Shown here: positions 18,730 through 27,808 of the stretch, one piece after another
Layout: every line of letters begins with the position of its first letter
Position numbering within the stretch: position 1 is the stretch's first letter
Source: Candidatus Cryptobacteroides choladohippi
GTDB lineage: Bacteria > Bacteroidota > Bacteroidia > Bacteroidales > UBA932
Direction of reading: 5' to 3'
Assembly (NCBI GenBank): GCA_018065985.1
Contig: JAGHSF010000026.1
Location: 1-61,627 of the forward strand
DNA: 61,627 nucleotides
Program-made: the position numbers and the translations under genes
The notes under the pieces: model-generated
What the model was told of the DNA's origin: nothing
What the model saw: the letters and a program-made list of their open reading frames with translations, nothing else
Database searches by the model: none

Positions 18730-19609
18730 TCTGTTCAAACACCTTGCTGTAGCAGGCTGTCTTTTCCTCCAGTCTCATCGGGAAGGCTCTGGACGATGAT
18801 GGCATCCGCCACCAGCGCATATCCCTGCCGTACGCTGAAATGTCGGTAAATCCGCCCACCTGCGGAGGCACCACATCCTGAAGCCCTTCATTGTGCAGAA
18901 TTTTCATGAACTCCTCGGAGGACTTTCCTCCGGTGGTGACGATTGTCCTGCAAAGGGGCATCGCGTCTAGCATGCCCCGTATGTCCGCCGGGCGCAGTAT
19001 CACGAGGAACTCGTCGCTGGCGTTGCCCTTCAGTCGGCATACCCTCGATGCGGTGTCGAAGAAGGCGAGCCCCTTTTCCCGGCAGAGTGCCCTGACTCTG
19101 GTGCAGTCGAAGCCTTTCCTGCCCTCAGCAAGCAGATATCCGGAATCTCCGCAGTGGATGAGCCCCTGTATCCGCCAGAAGTCGTTCTGCGGATTGGGGT
19201 AGAAGAACTCCATTGACCAGCGTGCCCTGGGCGGCGGGAAACTGCCGAGAAAGAGCACCTTGCCGTTCTCCGGGAGGAAAGGCTCCAGTGGATGGTCCTC
19301 GGTGACGATGCTGCATCTGGCCATGTCCACTTTGCCGTTCCTGAAGGCTACCCCTTCGCCTTCCAGCCTTTCCATCTGCTTCACGGGACCCCCGAAGGCA
19401 TAACCGCTGCCGAGGGTGCCGTCTGAGCAGACCACCCTGTGGCAGGGAACCTTTGACGGGTCGCTGTTGAGGTGAATGGCATTCCCGACGGCCCGCGCTG
19501 CTCCCGGGAAGCCTGCCAGCTCCGCCACCTGAGCATAACTGGCGACCCTCCCTTTCGGAATCATTGCCACGGCCTGGAATACTTTCTTCTGGAAATTGTC
19601 GACTTTCAT
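18722..19609 (-). CDS. Fusion: O6-alkylguanine-DNA alkyltransferase domain + uracil-DNA-glycosylase-fold domain
   Basis: 295 residues. Residues 1 to about 90 are the DNA-binding/active-site domain of methylated-DNA-protein cysteine methyltransferase, with PKGRVASYAQVA and PCHRVV (acceptor Cys56; not the Trp of ATL proteins). Residues about 105 to 290 are a UDG-superfamily domain of the type common in Bacteroides: HPLEPFLPENGKVLFLGSFP (motif 1), EFFYPNPQNDFWR, and RMPSSSRAFPM (motif 2 position). One chain may thus repair alkylated guanine by suicide transfer and excise deaminated bases. The typical MGMT N-terminal RNase-H-like domain is missing. The ATG at 19609 is preferred over the upstream in-frame GTG, which lies inside the tRNA terminator. 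Confidence 0.85.
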   Translation of the reverse strand: MKVDNFQKKVFQAVAMIPKGRVASYAQVAELAGFPGAARAVGNAIHLNSDPSKVPCHRVVCSDGTLGSGYAFGGPVKQMERLEGEGVAFRNGKVDMARCSIVTEDHPLEPFLPENGKVLFLGSFPPPRARWSMEFFYPNPQNDFWRIQGLIHCGDSGYLLAEGRKGFDCTRVRALCREKGLAFFDTASRVCRLKGNASDEFLVILRPADIRGMLDAMPLCRTIVTTGGKSSEEFMKILHNEGLQDVVPPQVGGFTDISAYGRDMRWWRMPSSSRAFPMRLEEKTACYSKVFEQIN

Positions 19610-19623
19610 AGACTTGATGAATT

Positions 19624-19656
19624 GCAAAAAGAGCACCGCTTTTGCGATGCTCTTTT
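19624..19656 (-). terminator. Terminator of the rpmF-tRNA-Arg transcript
   Basis: Read on the minus strand, AAAAGAGCATCGC and GCGGTGCTCTTTT pair as a 13-bp stem around AAAA and continue into TTTTT. It lies directly between tRNA-Arg and the fusion gene. Confidence 0.92.
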
Positions 19657-19657
19657 G

Positions 19658-19729
19658 TAGTCCCTACAGGAATCGAACCTGTATTTAAGGTTTAGGAAAC
19701 CTTCGTTCTATCCGTTGAACTAAGGGACC
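19658..19729 (-). tRNA. tRNA-Arg (anticodon CCT)
   Basis: 72 bases. Acceptor GGTCCCT pairs with AGGGACT (first pair G-T). The anticodon stem AAGGT/ACCTT encloses TTCCTAA, anticodon CCT. The T arm is ACAGG-TTCGATT-CCTGT. CCA is not encoded. No promoter box precedes it; it lies 15 bases after the rpmF stop and is probably cut from that mRNA. Confidence 0.95.
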
Positions 19730-19744
19730 GTTAAGACGGATGTC

Positions 19745-19930
19745 TTACTCAGCGTCGTTCTTGACGATGATCTGACGTCCTCTGTAGTAACCACACTCGG
19801 GGCAAACGCAGTGATACATCACCGTTGCGCCGCAGTTAGGGCATGTTGCAAGGGTAGGGACGGGTGCAAAGTCGTGGGTACGACGCTTGTCTCTGCGTTG
19901 CTTGGAGATTTTGTGTTTCGGATGTGCCAT
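19745..19930 (-). CDS. rpmF: 50S ribosomal protein L32
   Basis: 61 residues: MAHPKHKISKQRRDKRRTHD, then a zinc ribbon CPNCGATV...CVCPECGYY with four cysteines (C-x2-C and C-x2-C). The zinc-binding form is intact. It follows DUF177 in the standard order, but the fabH usually found next is replaced by tRNA-Arg and a terminator. A small AAGAC/GTCTT hairpin (19733-19746) covers its stop codon. Confidence 0.96.
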   Translation of the reverse strand: MAHPKHKISKQRRDKRRTHDFAPVPTLATCPNCGATVMYHCVCPECGYYRGRQIIVKNDAE

Positions 19931-19951
19931 AGTTAACTATTTTAAAATTTA

Positions 19952-20341
19952 TTATTTGCTCAAATACTTTAAAGTTTCCTGATTGCAGTCCTCTTCGTTT
20001 TCGTGCACTCTCTGCATGGGAAGTGCGATACATACGAAGTCGTAGACGTCCTGACTTAGGTCGATGTCGTCTCCTTCCGGTACGTAAGTCTCTGAAAATT
20101 CGGTTTCTACGGGGATCTGAAGGTCATCAAGACATCTGTCGCAAGGGACGGTTACCGTGCCATCTATTGTGCATTCGACGTCAATTGTAACTCCGTGGTT
20201 GGTTACAAGAGCATTGACTTCCAGGTCGGCGTCGAGAATCTCCGAATTGTCAAATTTCTCAAAGAACTCATGGTCAGCCCGCCAGGAAAACTCGGTTTTA
20301 CCCGAGGCTAAACCAATCAGTTTTACTATAAAGGGTTGCAA
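19952..20341 (-). CDS. DUF177 (YceD-like) protein
   Basis: About 129 residues from a TTG start giving MQPFIVKLIGLASGK; a further TTG at 20368 would add nine residues. The family motif is VPCDRCLDDL, then an acidic stretch EGDDIDLSQDVYDFVCIALP, ending in a helix with CNQETLKYLSK. DUF177/YceD proteins accompany rpmF almost everywhere and are linked to 23S rRNA and ribosome maturation. No in-frame ATG exists near the N-terminus, so the start really is non-ATG. TAACTTTG (20339-20346) overlaps the chosen start and could be either an internal promoter box or coincidence. Confidence 0.8.
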   Translation of the reverse strand: MQPFIVKLIGLASGKTEFSWRADHEFFEKFDNSEILDADLEVNALVTNHGVTIDVECTIDGTVTVPCDRCLDDLQIPVETEFSETYVPEGDDIDLSQDVYDFVCIALPMQRVHENEEDCNQETLKYLSK

Positions 20342-20361
20342 AGTTAATAAAAATTTTTCGT

Positions 20362-22170
20362 TTAACAATCTTCACTGTCGCTATTTCTTTTGCGGGCAAG
20401 AGGATCAAGGAGAATTTTGCGTATTCTCATGGCGTGAGGGGTGATTTCCACCATCTCGTCTTCCTGGATGTATTCGAGAGCTTCCTCAAGTGAGAACTTG
20501 ATTGCGGGAGGCAGAATGATCTTCTCATCCGAGCCGGCAGCGCGCACGTTGGTGAGCTTCTTTGTCTTGCAGATGTTGATGTTGAGGTCGCGCTCGCGGG
20601 TATGCTCGCCGACTACCTGGCCTCCGTAAATGGGCTCGCCGGGCTCGACGAAGAAGCGTCCGCGGTCAAGGAGCTTGTTCATTGAGTATGCGATTGCCTC
20701 GCCTGTCTCGAGAGATACGAGAGAACCGTTGTTGCGGCGCTCGATCTCGCCCTTGAAAGGCTGGTATTCCTTGAAGCGGTGGGCAACGATGGCCTCGCCC
20801 TGAGAAGCGGTGAGCAGGTTGCTGCGAAGTCCCATGAGTCCTCGTGTCGGGATCTCGAACTCAAGCAGAGTGCGGTCACCGCGGGGTTCCATGTGCACGA
20901 GAGCACCCTTGCGGCGTGTCGAAATCTCGATGGCTGCTCCTACGAACTCCTCGGGAACCTCGATGGAGAGTTCCTCGATAGGCTCGCACCTCTGGCCGCC
21001 TATGGTCTTGTCGAGGACCTTGGGCTGGCCGACCTGGAGCTCGAATCCCTCGCGGCGCATGGTCTCGATGAGAACTGACAGATGGAGCACGCCTCGGCCG
21101 TAAACCACGAACGAATCGGCGGTGAGACCGGGCTTTACCCGAAGTGCAAGGTTCTTCTCAAGCTCCTTCTCGAGGCGCTCCTTGAGGTGGCGGGAGGTCA
21201 CGAACTTGCCGTCCTTTCCGAAGAAAGGTGAGTTGTTGATGGTGAAGAGCATGCTCATCGTAGGCTCGTCGACTGCGATGGGAGGAAGAGCCTCGGGGTT
21301 CTCGTAGTCGGCGATGGTGTCTCCGATCTCGAATCCGTCGATGCCGACCACTGCGCAGATGTCTCCGCACTGAACCTGCTCGGTGGGAGCCTTGCCCAGT
21401 CCTTCGAATACCATGAGCTGCTTGACCTTCTGCTTCTGGACGACGTCGTAGCGCTTGCAGAGGCTTATGTTGCTGCCTGAAACTATGGTGCCGCGGGTCA
21501 CGCGACCCACTGCGATACGTCCTACGTAGGGCGAGTACTCCAGAGATGAGATGAGCATCTGGGGTGTGCCTTCTACAATCTTGGGTGCAGGGATCTGCTC
21601 GAGAATGGTGTCGAGCAGGGGGGTGATGTCGGATGTGGGCTGCTTCCAGTCCAGTGACATCCAGCCCTGCTTTGCTGAGCCGTATACGGTTGCGAAGTCG
21701 AGCTGCTCCTCGGTTGCGTTGAGGTTGAACATGAGGTCGAATACCTCTTCCTGCACTTCGTCGGGGCGGCAGTTGGGCTTGTCGACCTTGTTGATGACCA
21801 CGATGGGCTTCTTTCCCATCTCGAGGGCTTTCTGGAGCACGAAGCGCGTCTGAGGCATGCAGCCTTCGAACGCGTCGACGAGCAGCAGCACGCCGTCTGC
21901 CATGTTGAGCACGCGCTCCACCTCTCCGCCGAAGTCGGAGTGGCCCGGAGTGTCGATGATGTTGATCTTGACGCCCTTGTATATCACTGATACGTTCTTG
22001 GCCAGGATGGTGATGCCGCGCTCACGCTCGAGGTCGTTGTTGTCAAGGATGAGCTGGCCCAGATTCTCGGGCTGGCGGACCAGATTTGCCTGGTAGATCA
22101 TGCGGTCGACAAGGGTTGTCTTGCCGTGGTCGACATGCGCAATGATGGCTATGTTTCTAATATCTTGCAT
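20362..22170 (-). CDS. typA: Ribosome-associated translational GTPase TypA/BipA
   Basis: 602 residues. This EF-G-like GTPase assists 50S assembly and stress translation. It has the P-loop [40 protein letters not shown] and NKVDKPNC, then domain II, domain III, V and the BipA-specific C-terminal domain. The ATG at 22170 ([19 protein letters not shown]) is chosen because the upstream in-frame TTG lies inside the -7 box. Its 3' end touches the DUF177 gene, indicating co-transcription of typA-DUF177-rpmF-tRNA-Arg. Confidence 0.97.
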   Translation of the reverse strand: MQDIRNIAIIAHVDHGKTTLVDRMIYQANLVRQPENLGQLILDNNDLERERGITILAKNVSVIYKGVKINIIDTPGHSDFGGEVERVLNMADGVLLLVDAFEGCMPQTRFVLQKALEMGKKPIVVINKVDKPNCRPDEVQEEVFDLMFNLNATEEQLDFATVYGSAKQGWMSLDWKQPTSDITPLLDTILEQIPAPKIVEGTPQMLISSLEYSPYVGRIAVGRVTRGTIVSGSNISLCKRYDVVQKQKVKQLMVFEGLGKAPTEQVQCGDICAVVGIDGFEIGDTIADYENPEALPPIAVDEPTMSMLFTINNSPFFGKDGKFVTSRHLKERLEKELEKNLALRVKPGLTADSFVVYGRGVLHLSVLIETMRREGFELQVGQPKVLDKTIGGQRCEPIEELSIEVPEEFVGAAIEISTRRKGALVHMEPRGDRTLLEFEIPTRGLMGLRSNLLTASQGEAIVAHRFKEYQPFKGEIERRNNGSLVSLETGEAIAYSMNKLLDRGRFFVEPGEPIYGGQVVGEHTRERDLNINICKTKKLTNVRAAGSDEKIILPPAIKFSLEEALEYIQEDEMVEITPHAMRIRKILLDPLARKRNSDSEDC

Positions 22171-22188
22171 ACTATTATAAAATTCGTG

Positions 22189-22224
22189 CAAATTTACTTA
22201 AATATTGGGAAATTCATAATCAAA
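22189..22224 (-). promoter_or_regulatory. typA promoter
   Basis: On the minus strand TAAATTTG occupies 22196-22189, with TTTG at 22224-22221, a spacer of 24. The leader to the typA ATG would be about 15 bases. It interlocks with the plus-strand promoter of the next gene. Confidence 0.6.
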
Positions 22225-22241
22225 GAATATTGCTATATTTG
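22205..22241 (+). promoter_or_regulatory. Promoter of the lipoprotein/acyl-CoA ligase operon
   Basis: TATATTTG at 22234-22241 is a perfect -7 box; TTG at 22205-22207 is a rather distant -33 candidate (26-base spacer). The ATG starts six bases after the box, predicting a leaderless or 0-3 base leader mRNA. Confidence 0.55.
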
Positions 22242-22247
22242 TATGTT

Positions 22248-23516
22248 ATGACCAAATGGCGTGTATTTTCCTACCTTGCAGCTGTTTTTATGGCTGTATC
22301 ATGTGCGCAGTCGCCCCAGCAGCAGCGTGAAGTCTCTCCGCTGTTGCGCACGGTGCCCTCTGATGCCCTTGTAGTCATGGACTTCGACCGCTGTTCCGAC
22401 GTATTCGCCTTCATGCCTGATTCGACATGTGCGATAGCCAGACTTGAACTGGGTCACCTGAAGAATGCACGCTGCGTCCTTTCCTATGTATATAGCGGCC
22501 GCCTGGAGCCGGTGCTGTCCATCGATGCAGGCAGGGCCCCTGCCGATACCACCGATTCCATACTTTCCCTTGTCGCCCAGGCTGACACCCTTGGCCTGCA
22601 CGCCCGTTTCTTCCCGAACGGCTGGGCCGAAGGGGAGCGCTCCGCCATAATCATCACCCGTGCGGATGCAACCATGCCTGCCGTGATGAGGCACATAGAG
22701 GGCTTGACCTCGATCTATGACGCTCCCATGTTCAAGGAGGCGACGCAAAAGGCCGGGAATAGCCGTGGAACCATCTATCTTCGCAACTCCGGCCTCGACA
22801 AGTCGATTCCAAAGAGCTTCCTCAAGGGTTTTGTCGGACGCACGGAGCTCATACGCTTCCTTCAGAAGTCGGCCGACTGGACCGTCTTCGGTGTGAATTC
22901 GCAGAAGCAGCTGGATGTCGACGTGGTGTTTGGCCCTTCGATGGAGCATTACACCAATGCAATCGCAGACCTTCCCTTTGCCGAGAGCAGGCTCGGAAGC
23001 ATACTTCCCGCCGATACCGACTTTGCCGTGGCGCAGCCTGTCGTCGATGGCTTCAGGGAGAAGTTCGAGGCCTATATGGACGCCAGCGTCAAGCTGACAA
23101 AGTATCGGAAACGCATCGACGAGATCAAGTCTGCATGCGGAAAGAGCCCCCTGGCATGGGAGAAGGAGCAGGATATCAAGGAAATCGCATTCGTGTGCAG
23201 GGCCGGGAGCAAGCTCATGCTGGCGCGTCCGGCAAAGGCGGGCGAGAATACCGGAGTGCTGGAGAATCCTTTCCCCGGCTTCCTTCAGTCCCTCTACGGA
23301 GAGCTGTTCGCCATCCCTGACCTTTCGTTTGCCGTCCTTGACGGATGGAATATATACGGCACGGATTCTGCTGTGCAGTCATTCCTGGACTGCGAGGATC
23401 GCATGGCCGAAGATGACTGGCAGTACAGGAACTGCCATTTTGTAGTGTATAGACCGGACCGCCGGCTAAGCTGGGATCCCAAAGGAATAAGATATGGAGT
23501 ACAAACCACTGAATAA
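22248..23516 (+). CDS. Lipoprotein of unknown function (DUF3352-like)
   Basis: 422 residues. The signal ends at VFMAVSCAQS (Cys about 19), so it is probably a lipoprotein. The mature part begins LLRTVPSDALVVMDFDRC and continues with mixed alpha/beta sequence without catalytic motifs; the opening phrase resembles DUF3352-type Bacteroidetes proteins. The ATG at 22248 is used because the in-frame TTG further up lies upstream of the predicted transcript start. The last 23 bases overlap the acyl-CoA ligase gene, pointing to coupled expression. Confidence 0.75.
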   Translation: MTKWRVFSYLAAVFMAVSCAQSPQQQREVSPLLRTVPSDALVVMDFDRCSDVFAFMPDSTCAIARLELGHLKNARCVLSYVYSGRLEPVLSIDAGRAPADTTDSILSLVAQADTLGLHARFFPNGWAEGERSAIIITRADATMPAVMRHIEGLTSIYDAPMFKEATQKAGNSRGTIYLRNSGLDKSIPKSFLKGFVGRTELIRFLQKSADWTVFGVNSQKQLDVDVVFGPSMEHYTNAIADLPFAESRLGSILPADTDFAVAQPVVDGFREKFEAYMDASVKLTKYRKRIDEIKSACGKSPLAWEKEQDIKEIAFVCRAGSKLMLARPAKAGENTGVLENPFPGFLQSLYGELFAIPDLSFAVLDGWNIYGTDSAVQSFLDCEDRMAEDDWQYRNCHFVVYRPDRRLSWDPKGIRYGVQTTE

Positions 23517-25149
23517 ACAGCTTGAGGACAGTTTCCGTAACAATTGGAGTCGCGCTGCGCTCTCCAACTATCAGGGTGACACCTATACATATGCGGACCT
23601 TGCCTCGAAGATTGTGTCCCTGCACCTCGCTTTCGGGGAGTGCGGGCTTTCAAAGGGAGACAAGGTTGCAGTCTGCGCCCGAAACCAGGCCAACTGGGGG
23701 GTATGCTTCCTTGCGGCACTCACATATGGTGCAGTGCCGGTGCCTATCCTTCATGAGTTCACTCCGGACAGTGTGCAGAACCTTGTAAACCATTCGGAAG
23801 CGAAGATACTTCTTGTCGGGGAGTCCATCTGGGAAGGTCTCGACGTATCCGGAATGCCGGAACTCAGGCTTGCGGCGCTGGTGAACAATCTTGAATATGT
23901 GTATGCCAAGGACCAGGCCGTGCTTGAACGGTGCCAGAAGATCTCTGAACTGATGGAAAGCAGGTATCCTGACGGAATACGTCCCGAGGACATACACTGG
24001 AATGAAGACAGGCCCGACGAACTGGCAATCATCAACTACACATCCGGCACCTCAGGGTTCTCGAAGGGTGTGATGATTCCGTATCGTGCACTCCTTTGCA
24101 ACGTGGCATTCGCCGGTACCACCGCGGAGCCCCAGATGGACTGCAACTCCAAAGTGGTCTCGATGCTTCCGTCGGCCCATATGTATGGAATGATGTTCGA
24201 GTTCCTCTTCGAGATGACAATAGGCGCCCATGTCTATTTCCTGAACAGGGTTCCCAGTCCCAAGATCATCATGAATGCTTTTGCGGACATCCATCCCGAC
24301 ATTATCATCGCCGTGCCTCTCATCATCGAGAAGGTTTACAAGTCCCAGATCAAGCCAATTGCCGAGAAATACAGCAAACTCATACGTATCCCGTTAGTCA
24401 ATCGGCTTATATTCAAGAAGATACGTAATGGCCTTATTGAGGCATTCGGAGGCAATTTCGCCGAGGTCATACTCGGAGGCGCCGCTTTCAACCCTGAGGT
24501 GGAGGCTTTCTTCCGCAAAATCAGCTTCCCGTTCACCGTGGGCTACGGCATGACGGAGTGTGCCCCTCTTATCACCTACTGCAAGTGGAACAGGACCAGG
24601 ATGGGTTCATGCGGAATGGCGATTACGGGCTGCGAAGTGAGAATAGACTCCCAGGATCCATTCAAGATTCCCGGAGAGATCCAGGTCAGGGGAGACAATG
24701 TATTCCTCGGATATTACAAGAACGAGGAGGCGACAGGCATGTCATTCACCGAAGACGGCTGGTTCAGGACCGGAGACATGGGCGTTGTCGACAAGGACGG
24801 ATATCTGTATCTGCGCGGCCGTTCAAAGTGCATGATCCTCGGACCTTCGGGCCAGAATATCTATCCTGAGGAGCTTGAGGCAGTGATAAACAACGTGCAG
24901 TATGTCACGGAGTCTCTTGTGATAGATGATGGCGGTGCCCTCACGGCACTCATCTATCCTGATTTCGCTCAGGGTGGGCTTGACGGCCTTTCTGCAGAGG
25001 ATGTGCAGAAACGTCTTTCCGACAGTCTGCCGGAAATAAACCACCATCTTCCCGTGTATGCCCAGATAAAGAAGATCGAGTTCATGACGGAAGACTTTGA
25101 ACGTACGCCCAAGCGCAACATCAAGCGATATCTCTATCAAAGGAACTAG
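23494..25149 (+). CDS. AMP-dependent acyl-CoA synthetase (long-chain fatty acid type)
   Basis: 551 residues. It activates a carboxylic acid with ATP, then transfers it to CoA. Motifs: the ATP loop INYTSGTSGFSKGVM (about 178), GYGMTECAPL (about 350), GWFRTGDMG (about 424) and the C-terminal hinge region LRGRSKCMILGPSGQNIYPEELE with the domain ending TPKRNIKRYLY. It matches Bacteroidetes FadD-like ligases that are shorter than animal ACSLs. It overlaps the preceding lipoprotein gene and is followed one base later by the deaminase. Confidence 0.92.
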   Translation: MEYKPLNKQLEDSFRNNWSRAALSNYQGDTYTYADLASKIVSLHLAFGECGLSKGDKVAVCARNQANWGVCFLAALTYGAVPVPILHEFTPDSVQNLVNHSEAKILLVGESIWEGLDVSGMPELRLAALVNNLEYVYAKDQAVLERCQKISELMESRYPDGIRPEDIHWNEDRPDELAIINYTSGTSGFSKGVMIPYRALLCNVAFAGTTAEPQMDCNSKVVSMLPSAHMYGMMFEFLFEMTIGAHVYFLNRVPSPKIIMNAFADIHPDIIIAVPLIIEKVYKSQIKPIAEKYSKLIRIPLVNRLIFKKIRNGLIEAFGGNFAEVILGGAAFNPEVEAFFRKISFPFTVGYGMTECAPLITYCKWNRTRMGSCGMAITGCEVRIDSQDPFKIPGEIQVRGDNVFLGYYKNEEATGMSFTEDGWFRTGDMGVVDKDGYLYLRGRSKCMILGPSGQNIYPEELEAVINNVQYVTESLVIDDGGALTALIYPDFAQGGLDGLSAEDVQKRLSDSLPEINHHLPVYAQIKKIEFMTEDFERTPKRNIKRYLYQRN

Positions 25150-25150
25150 A

Positions 25151-25555
25151 ATGGAAAAATTCGACTCAAGATACATTGAAATGGCATCTGTATGGGCCAA
25201 GAATTCCTACTGCAAGCGACGCCAGGTGGGAGCACTGCTGGTCAAGGACAAGATGATCATATCTGACGGGTACAATGGGACTCCTTCGGGGTTCGAGAAC
25301 GTCTGTGAGGACGAGAACGGCATTACCAAGCCTTATGTCCTCCATGCAGAGGCGAATGCCATCTCCAAGGTGGCTCAGTCCGGCAACAGTTCCCAGGGTG
25401 CTACCCTGTATGTCACGGCATCTCCCTGCATCGAGTGCGCCAAGCTCATAATCCAGTCAGGAATCAAGAGAGTTGTCTATAGGGATGAATACAGGCTGAC
25501 CGACGGAGTCGATCTTCTCCGCAGGGCCGGTATCGAAGTTGAAAAGGTAGATTGA
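25151..25555 (+). CDS. dCMP deaminase / ComE operon protein 2 family
   Basis: 134 residues. Zinc-dependent cytidine-deaminase fold: HAEANA (His65, Glu67) and SPCIECAK (Cys93, Cys96), with an early RRQVGALLVKD strand. Conversion of dCMP to dUMP for dTMP synthesis is the usual assignment; tmk is in this window but not adjacent. The ATG one base after the ligase stop is used. Three bases separate it from the S41 protease gene. Confidence 0.93.
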   Translation: MEKFDSRYIEMASVWAKNSYCKRRQVGALLVKDKMIISDGYNGTPSGFENVCEDENGITKPYVLHAEANAISKVAQSGNSSQGATLYVTASPCIECAKLIIQSGIKRVVYRDEYRLTDGVDLLRRAGIEVEKVD

Positions 25556-25558
25556 CAA

Positions 25559-27082
25559 ATGCGTAAGGAAACAGTCATCATAGCCCTGCTCGGTGTGCTC
25601 ATCGGTGCAGGTTCAGTATTCACAGCCTTCAGAATCAACCAGAACAGACAGCGCCTTCGCGCTGAGTATGTGGATTGGCGCAAGCTCAATCTGGTGCTGG
25701 AGAGCCTCGACAGGAACTACGTCGACACCATCGACCACAAGAAGGTTACCGATGCGGCCATCACGGCCGCTCTGGCCGCTCTGGACCCCCATACGATATA
25801 CATGCAGCCCGAGGTCCTCAAGGACTCTGAGGACGACCTTGCAGGTCAGTTCGAAGGCATTGGCATCCAGTTCAACGTCCCCAACGACACGGCCATAGTG
25901 CTGGAGGTCATTCCAGGAGGTCCGTCCGAGAAGATCGGTCTACAGGTGGGTGACCGCCTGCTTAAGGTTGATGACAAGGTCATTGCCGGAGTCAAGTTCC
26001 CCCAGGACAGCATGGTACGCAGGATGAAGGGTCCTGCAGGCACCAGGGTCAACATCACGGTCGGTCGCGGCAGGGAAGTCATTCCCTTTGAGATCACGCG
26101 TGGCAAGATCCCTACCCACAGCGTGGATGCAGCCTTCATGGTGAATGACACCACCGGGTATCTCCGCCTCAGCAAATTCGCCCGCACCACATATTCCGAG
26201 TTCGCCAAGGCTACCTTGGATCTGATGGCCGCTGGCATGACGCACATGATCTTCGACCTGCGCGGCAATTCCGGAGGCTTCCTTGACCAGGCTCTGGCGC
26301 TTGCCGACCAGTTCCTCCCCAAGGGAGCCAACATAGTGTATATGGAAGGCCTTCACCGCAAGAGAGATACCTACAATGCATCCGGCAAGGGATTGCTGCA
26401 GGACGTAGGTCTTACGGTCCTTATCGACGACGGGTCCGCTTCCTCAAGCGAGATCTTTGCCGGTGCCATGCAGGACAACGGCCGCGCCAGGATAGTCGGA
26501 CGCCGCTCATTCGGCAAGGGCCTCGTGCAGGAGCCCATATATTTCACCGACGGTTCAGGTGTGCGCATCACTGTGGCGCGTTTCTATACCCCTAGCGGCA
26601 GATGCATCCAGAAGCCGTATACCGACGACTACAACTATGAGGTATTCGAGCGCTATGGTACCGGAGAGATGATGGAGGCCGACAGCATGGACGTTTCAAA
26701 GGGTGGAATCATCCCTGACGTATTCGTGCCGGTTGACACTACCAAGGCCAGCCAGTTCTATATCGCCTGCAACAGGAAGGCCACTCCGATGCGTTTCGCA
26801 TCCGCATACTTCGACAGACACAAGTCTGAGCTGCAGGCCATCGAGGACTATGATTCGCTGCTGAAGTACCTTGACAGGGCAGGTATCGAGGCTGCCTTCC
26901 TTGATTACGCCAAAGCAAAGGATGGACTTGTGCCGGATGCCCTCGAATGGAAGGATGAGAAGCAGTATATGCTCACTCAGGTAAGGGCTCTTGTCGGACG
27001 CTACTCGAAACTTGGCGACAAGGCGTTCTATCATCTGTATCTTCAGACAGATGATATCTTCAAGAAAGCGATGGGGGAGTAG
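25559..27082 (+). CDS. C-terminal processing peptidase (S41 family)
   Basis: 507 residues. An N-terminal membrane anchor (VIIALLGVLIGAGSVFTAF) places it in the periplasm. A PDZ domain spans about 95 to 180 (GIGIQFNVPNDTAIVLEV, then GLQVGDRLLKVDD). The S41 core has FDLRGNSGGFL, the serine cluster DGSASSSEIF (about 301-310) and the general-base lysine in RRSFGKGLVQ (Lys320). Such CtpA-like proteases trim exported proteins. Its stop nearly abuts the convergent TonB-like gene (three bases). Confidence 0.95.
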   Translation: MRKETVIIALLGVLIGAGSVFTAFRINQNRQRLRAEYVDWRKLNLVLESLDRNYVDTIDHKKVTDAAITAALAALDPHTIYMQPEVLKDSEDDLAGQFEGIGIQFNVPNDTAIVLEVIPGGPSEKIGLQVGDRLLKVDDKVIAGVKFPQDSMVRRMKGPAGTRVNITVGRGREVIPFEITRGKIPTHSVDAAFMVNDTTGYLRLSKFARTTYSEFAKATLDLMAAGMTHMIFDLRGNSGGFLDQALALADQFLPKGANIVYMEGLHRKRDTYNASGKGLLQDVGLTVLIDDGSASSSEIFAGAMQDNGRARIVGRRSFGKGLVQEPIYFTDGSGVRITVARFYTPSGRCIQKPYTDDYNYEVFERYGTGEMMEADSMDVSKGGIIPDVFVPVDTTKASQFYIACNRKATPMRFASAYFDRHKSELQAIEDYDSLLKYLDRAGIEAAFLDYAKAKDGLVPDALEWKDEKQYMLTQVRALVGRYSKLGDKAFYHLYLQTDDIFKKAMGE

Positions 27083-27085
27083 CGT

Positions 27086-27808
27086 CTACTGCGCTATGAA
27101 CTCGTAGACAATGTTTCCTGCCTGCTTTGCAGGTGCGGAGGCGGAAGCCGAGAATTTGCTCATTCTGGCCGCCCTTATTGCGAATGCCCTGAGGCATCCG
27201 TCTGAACTTGAGACTGACTCGTCCACCTTTGCGCCGATTACTGTGCCGGCGGGATCCACCACAATAAGAACCGTGACGCGTCCTGCGCCCATGCATCGGT
27301 AGGCGGGGATAGGAAGCTTGCTGGCCTTTCTTCCATCAAGAGAGTAAGACACTACGGAAGGGCCGCTGTAATGCTGCTCAGCCGGCTTGGATTCCTGTTT
27401 CTTTGCCGGACTTGCCTCTGCAACGTCTTCTTCAGGCAGTTCGTAGCCTGAATTCAGTTCCTTCTGGAGCCTCTCGGCATCTTTGTAGAGCTGGTCGGCG
27501 TCGGTGCCGCGGTCATCCTTCAGCGAGGATCTGTCAACTGCAACATTGCGTACGGAGGGGGTGTTCCCGAGCTCACGCTGGAGCTTTTCCGCAATTGCCT
27601 GCTGCATCTCGGCCTCCTTCTCAAGCTTGGCGATCTCTTCCTGCATGCGCTCCATCTCCTCCATCTTGGAGAAGTCCAGAACGAACGAGTTCTCTCTCTG
27701 CAAGTTGATATGCAGACCGGCAGCAAGTAGGATGATCACTATGCCGAGATGAATGATCACGGTAGTGTACAATCCTGCTTTCTGTTCCTGGCTCAGTTTC
27801 CTTTTCAC
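27086..27808 (-). CDS. TonB-like energy transducer
   Basis: 240 residues. A single N-terminal membrane helix (TTVIIHLGIVIILLAAGL) is followed by a charged coiled coil (KMEEMERMQEEIAKLEKEAE) and a linker to about 150. The C-terminal domain has GAGRVTVLIVVDPAGTVIGA and ends in a short aromatic strand, like TonB C-terminal domains. It is predicted to transmit inner-membrane proton-motive energy to an outer-membrane receptor. It is coded four bases into the udk gene end, rather than with exbB/exbD 2 kb away. Confidence 0.75.
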   Translation of the reverse strand: MKRKLSQEQKAGLYTTVIIHLGIVIILLAAGLHINLQRENSFVLDFSKMEEMERMQEEIAKLEKEAEMQQAIAEKLQRELGNTPSVRNVAVDRSSLKDDRGTDADQLYKDAERLQKELNSGYELPEEDVAEASPAKKQESKPAEQHYSGPSVVSYSLDGRKASKLPIPAYRCMGAGRVTVLIVVDPAGTVIGAKVDESVSSSDGCLRAFAIRAARMSKFSASASAPAKQAGNIVYEFIAQ

